Assembly: GCA_958402075.1 (NCBI GenBank)
Contig: CATXSD010000022.1
Location: 1 to 35,495 of the forward strand
Source: Mediterranea massiliensis
Lineage (GTDB): Bacteria; Bacteroidota; Bacteroidia; Bacteroidales; Bacteroidaceae
Length of the DNA: 35,495 nucleotides
Direction: 5' to 3'
This document shows, piece by piece, positions 32,810 through 35,495 of this stretch (position 1 is its first letter; each line of letters starts with the position of its first letter). Position numbers and translations under genes: made by a program. Below the pieces are notes generated by a model. That model worked only from the letters and a program-made list of their open reading frames with translations, did no database searches and was not told the DNA's origin.

Positions 32810-33748
32810 TTATTGCCAGTCCGGTTCTACATCTTCCACGTACCAGGCGGGCAGCTTGATGGTTACATTGGTTTCTACAAAGTTTATTTCGATGGGCAGA
32901 TAGGCTTCCTGCTTGGTGATGTCGATATACTCGCGGTTGCGGGTGACGAAGTCATAAATGTTGCTGCGTACCATCTCCGTGCCGTCGGCAGCCGTGAGCA
33001 CCAGTTCGTGCTCGCACCAGTCGGGGTGGAGCTCACCCTTGTTGTCCATGCGGAAGAGGGCAAGGTTCTCGGTACGGTAGCAGCCTCGCTCGGCGTCGTA
33101 TATCAGTTCGGGATAGCAGGTTCCCTTCTCGTCCAGATTGATTTCGTTGTTAAAGGATGTCTGCGCGTTCGAGTTCTCGATGCGCACACTGATGGGCAGT
33201 TCGCTGCGTGTCTGCGGAGCGGGCAAACCCGTTATTTCGATGTCTACGTCGATGTGGGCGCTGTAGAGCGTCACCGTGTCGCGATACATCACATAGTTTC
33301 CATCGGGCATCACAAATTCCTGTTGGCCCAGGTAGTTGTCGTCATGATTGATAACCGGATCGGGCACTCCCCAATACGGACTCTGAATATAGATTTCGTC
33401 AAAGCTGGTCGACGACTCCAGATTGACTACCTGTGTATGTTCGTATGCATTGCCCACGGCCACTACCTTGTAGCGCTGGCCGGGCGTCAGCTTGAAAGAA
33501 GGGATAGCCGATTTGTCGCCCAGATGTTCCGCTCCGTATGTACCTTTTCCGAGTACATTCCCGTGCTCGTCGAATATATAGAGGTCTATCTTGTCCATGT
33601 ATTGCGACAGCACATCCTTGTCTCCATCTGCCAGATATTGGAAATAGATGGTCACATTGTGGCAATCTTCCAGATCATCTTTGATACAACCGGTCACCAG
33701 GACAGGAACCAGCAGCAACATCCATACTATGTTCTTCCAACGTTTCAT
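32810..33748 (-). CDS. FimB/Mfa2-family fimbrial anchor lipoprotein
   Basis: A 312-residue lipoprotein (signal MKRWKNIVWMLLLVPVLVTG, Cys21, followed by IKDDLEDC). The family pattern is clear in VTIYFQYLADGDKD, IDLYIFDEHGNVLGKG, FKLTPGQRYKVVAVGN and the C-terminal domain ending VTIKLPAWYV. FimB and Mfa2 stay in the outer membrane and terminate and anchor fimbriae. Consistent with that, the Arg processing site found in its neighbours is absent from the N-terminal strand. The gene is GC-rich (a 60-base sample is 63%) between AT-rich fimbrillin genes. It follows the major fimbrillin gene after a 185-base spacer with strong hairpins. Confidence 0.88.
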   Translation of the reverse strand: MKRWKNIVWMLLLVPVLVTGCIKDDLEDCHNVTIYFQYLADGDKDVLSQYMDKIDLYIFDEHGNVLGKGTYGAEHLGDKSAIPSFKLTPGQRYKVVAVGNAYEHTQVVNLESSTSFDEIYIQSPYWGVPDPVINHDDNYLGQQEFVMPDGNYVMYRDTVTLYSAHIDVDIEITGLPAPQTRSELPISVRIENSNAQTSFNNEINLDEKGTCYPELIYDAERGCYRTENLALFRMDNKGELHPDWCEHELVLTAADGTEMVRSNIYDFVTRNREYIDITKQEAYLPIEINFVETNVTIKLPAWYVEDVEPDWQ

Positions 33749-33801
33749 TGCAATAGCTTTTAGGATTGCCCCTAAGGGCGATTTTTTTGTTTCGGTTTAA
33801 A

Positions 33802-33829
33802 AAAGGTGAGCTCTTCATGTTTCACCTTT
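33802..33829 (-). terminator. possible leaky terminator between major fimbrillin and anchor gene
   Basis: AAAGGTGA (33802-33809) and TCACCTTT (33822-33829) form an 8-bp stem. On the minus strand it is followed by TTTTAAACC. With a GC hairpin further upstream it lies between the major fimbrillin stop (33934) and the anchor start (33748). Partial termination here would give more major subunit than anchor. Confidence 0.5.
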
Positions 33830-33861
33830 CCTGCAGGACTTTTTCCTGCGTTCCGTTTTAT

Positions 33862-33896
33862 CAACCGGGCGGTGGGGAAAGCCAACCGCCCGGTTG
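33862..33896. promoter_or_regulatory. stable 12-bp hairpin after the major fimbrillin gene
   Basis: CAACCGGGCGGT (33862-33873) and ACCGCCCGGTTG (33885-33896) are perfect complements around an 11-base loop. No T-run follows, so it is more likely an mRNA 3' stabiliser or processing barrier for the major fimbrillin message than a terminator. Confidence 0.55.
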
Positions 33897-33933
33897 GATG
33901 TCAGTTAATAAGGGTTCTTACGAAAGGGAAAGA

Positions 33934-35172
33934 TTATTGTGCCCAATCGGCTTGGATATCATTAATGGTCCATGCAGCTTCATGCACTGTCACTTCAACA
34001 CCAATGAGAGTATTACCGCTTTCATCACCGATAATATTAGCATCCTTCAATACGACTTCTGTAATACGGTAGATATGTCCATTCTCCAAAACGATAGACT
34101 CACCATCCGAATTTTTATAATTAGTAATCATGGCATATCTTGGAGCACTTATAGGATTCTGACCATCAGCCTCTTCTGCTTTTTTAAAATAAATCTTGAA
34201 TTTAGGATTTAGAGCTTGCTTCTGCTCCTGTGTTGTTGCATCCGCAATTTCAGCAGCAGTTGGCCCATAGAAATTCCACGCATATGCTTTTTTTGTATTC
34301 GGTTCTACATCATCTGCAGGCCAAACACCACCTGTACGAAGGAAATCATTGAAATTTGAAATCACTGTACCACCCTTCGGAGTATGTTCAGTAGGGATAT
34401 CTTCTTTTAAAGGAGAGACAGCACTACCAGCTCCTGCACCTTCTATGAAATAGAGATCTTGGCGAGTACCATCTCCTGTCAGTTTAAGATTATCCAAATA
34501 AACACCATCAATTGTCAACGTTTTATACAAGCAAGTTTCCTCCTTCTGTTCCTCGTCAGTGGTATCAACGTACGGATGAGCTACATGCTTAATGCCTGAA
34601 ACTTCAAGACGTGCTACGGGTATCTCCAAATTTACAGTAGCTTGCCACATTTGATATGTTGTATTGTCTTCTCCATTTATTTGATGATCAACTGGAACAA
34701 AAGCACCCGAATTTGTTGTATATTCTCCAGGAGTTGCACTGCTTCCATCAGTAGTAAAGTGGATTGTACTTCCATAAACGGGGATACTAACCGGCATTTC
34801 CTGCAAAGTTCCAATTCCAACCTCACTATAGTCCTGTACACCACCATTCATCGTTACTGTTACACTACTCGGGTTTTCAACTCCCCAGAATGTCACAACT
34901 TTTCCCTGAGCCCATTGTTCAGGAGTAAGTGATATATCACCGCTTCCTTCATCAGCACTCAACGTAATCACCACATTACCTTGCGGTACAACTGTTACCG
35001 TAGAACCATTAGCACCAGTAGTAGCATCGATAGCACGTGTCAATACCGGTGCCTTGATGTTGATAGAAACCGCTCCCTTAATCTGGCTGTTATCAACCAC
35101 CTCTTCCTCATTACTACATGCCGCAAAGGCCAATCCGACCAATCCGAGCATAAAAAACTTGTTCATTTTCAT
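33934..35172 (-). CDS. Mfa1-family major fimbrillin
   Basis: A 412-residue lipoprotein precursor. ATG at 35172 is preferred over an in-frame GTG two codons upstream. The signal peptide (MKMNKFFMLGLVGLAFAAC, Cys19) is followed by acidic SNEEE. A first strand (AVSINIKAPVLTR) ends at an Arg46-Ala47 processing site like that of P. gingivalis Mfa1. The mature part has two beta-rich domains, with VNLEIPVARLEVSGI at about 190-205 and TLTIDGVYLDNLKL. The C-terminus (HIYRITEVVLKDANI, then VEVTVHEAAWTINDIQADWAQ) is typical of donor-strand-exchanging fimbrillins. It precedes the FimB/Mfa2 anchor gene, the usual major-subunit position. Composition is AT-richer than the anchor gene (a 60-base sample is 45% GC). 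Confidence 0.82.
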   Translation of the reverse strand: MKMNKFFMLGLVGLAFAACSNEEEVVDNSQIKGAVSINIKAPVLTRAIDATTGANGSTVTVVPQGNVVITLSADEGSGDISLTPEQWAQGKVVTFWGVENPSSVTVTMNGGVQDYSEVGIGTLQEMPVSIPVYGSTIHFTTDGSSATPGEYTTNSGAFVPVDHQINGEDNTTYQMWQATVNLEIPVARLEVSGIKHVAHPYVDTTDEEQKEETCLYKTLTIDGVYLDNLKLTGDGTRQDLYFIEGAGAGSAVSPLKEDIPTEHTPKGGTVISNFNDFLRTGGVWPADDVEPNTKKAYAWNFYGPTAAEIADATTQEQKQALNPKFKIYFKKAEEADGQNPISAPRYAMITNYKNSDGESIVLENGHIYRITEVVLKDANIIGDESGNTLIGVEVTVHEAAWTINDIQADWAQ

Positions 35173-35227
35173 AATCACATATTTTAGTTAATAAATATCT
35201 ATTGTTTAAATCGTCGTATCCTCGTGC

Positions 35228-35495
35228 TTATTCGCTGAGCAGTGCTCTGGCTTCCTGCAACTGCTTCAGGTTGCCGGCCGCATCGGTGTAGCCGGCATCG
35301 ACGGCGCGGGCAAAGAGCTCCTCCGCCTTGTCGGTCTGCCCACTCTTATAGTAGGCCACGCCGAGCAGATTGAGCGACGCGCCGTCCTCCATTCCCTTCA
35401 GCAGGGCGATGGCTTCGTCGTAGTGTTCCGTCTCTACGGCAGCCAGGGCGGCATTGTTGCGCGCAGCCGGGTTGTCGGGATAGGTGCGCACCGCC
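35228..35495 (-). CDS. C-terminal end of a TPR-containing protein of the fimbrial locus (cut by window end)
   Basis: About 88 residues of an open frame that runs off the window. The visible part holds two or three TPR-like helix pairs (NPAARNNAALAAVETEHYDE, then ASLNLLGVAYYKSGQTDKAE and AEELFARAVDAGY). In Bacteroidales fimbrial loci a DUF3868-type protein with a TPR tail commonly stands just ahead of the major fimbrillin, and this position fits, but its diagnostic N-terminus is outside. It is GC-rich and separated from the fimbrillin by 55 AT-rich bases that show no clear promoter. The apparent GTG start near 35491 is probably an internal valine. Confidence 0.7.
   Translation of the reverse strand, partial: AVRTYPDNPAARNNAALAAVETEHYDEAIALLKGMEDGASLNLLGVAYYKSGQTDKAEELFARAVDAGYTDAAGNLKQLQEARALLSE

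Noticed and set aside
35173..35227. Possible invertible promoter ahead of the major fimbrillin
   Set aside because: The 55-base AT-rich spacer shows no flanking inverted repeats and no TAnnTTTG box, so there is no support for phase inversion inside this window.

Overview
The window looks like chromosome from a member of the Bacteroidales, probably Bacteroidaceae. The signs are FimB/Mfa2- and Mfa1-type fimbrial lipoproteins, a BlaI/M56 pair whose peptidase carries TonB C-terminal domains, DUF5106 and DUF4906 proteins, an Mrp ATPase without its usual cysteines, and promoters of the Bacteroides form (TTTG, about 19 nt, TAnnTTTG). Housekeeping genes are strikingly GC-rich (a 60-base sample inside mnmA is 72% by hand count). 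The abortive-infection genes and much of the fimbrial locus are AT-rich (33-45% in samples). I did not try to name a species.

Layout. 1-1926 (+): the 3' part of one ABC-2 permease and a complete second one. 1942-3003 (-): an OprO/P-type porin. 3211-11378 (+): a long run of a DEDDh exonuclease, mnmA, a secreted S8 protease, xseA-xseB, a small ParE-type toxin-antitoxin pair, ilvE, trmB and mrp. 11542-13987 (-): a BlaI repressor followed by an M56 sensor peptidase, driven by a promoter that overlaps a perfect palindrome. 14239-15087 (+): an uncharacterised protein with an ExoX-like C-terminal domain. 15093-16880 (-): rex, an FAH-family hydrolase and ispF. 17038-17397 (+): a SUI1/YciH protein. 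17466-20455 (-): the ribosomal operon rplM-rpsI-rpsB-tsf, with a textbook promoter. 20771-25086 (-): purB, a pseudouridine synthase with a long Arg/Gly/Asn-rich extension, and asnS. 25398-27078 (-): a type IV AbiEi/AbiEii pair with a well-formed promoter and operator-like palindrome. 27536-35495 (-): a type V fimbrial locus made of a TPR protein (cut by the window), a major fimbrillin, the FimB/Mfa2 anchor, a minor fimbrillin, a large DUF4906 tip-type protein and a thioredoxin-like lipoprotein.

How it works together. Three regulated units have visible control sites: blaI-M56, rex and abiE. The fimbrial genes form one transcription unit with strong hairpins after the major fimbrillin gene. The three pilin-like lipoproteins carry an Arg processing site after a first beta strand, and the anchor does not, which fits protease-driven assembly on a lipid-anchored base.

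The most unusual structure is not a gene. At least ten spacers hold tracts of a short word iterated every 7 or 9 bases. Most begin within a few bases of a stop codon and many are arranged as long imperfect inverted repeats. The word differs from site to site but the period is kept. No rRNA, tRNA, CRISPR array or insertion sequence was seen.
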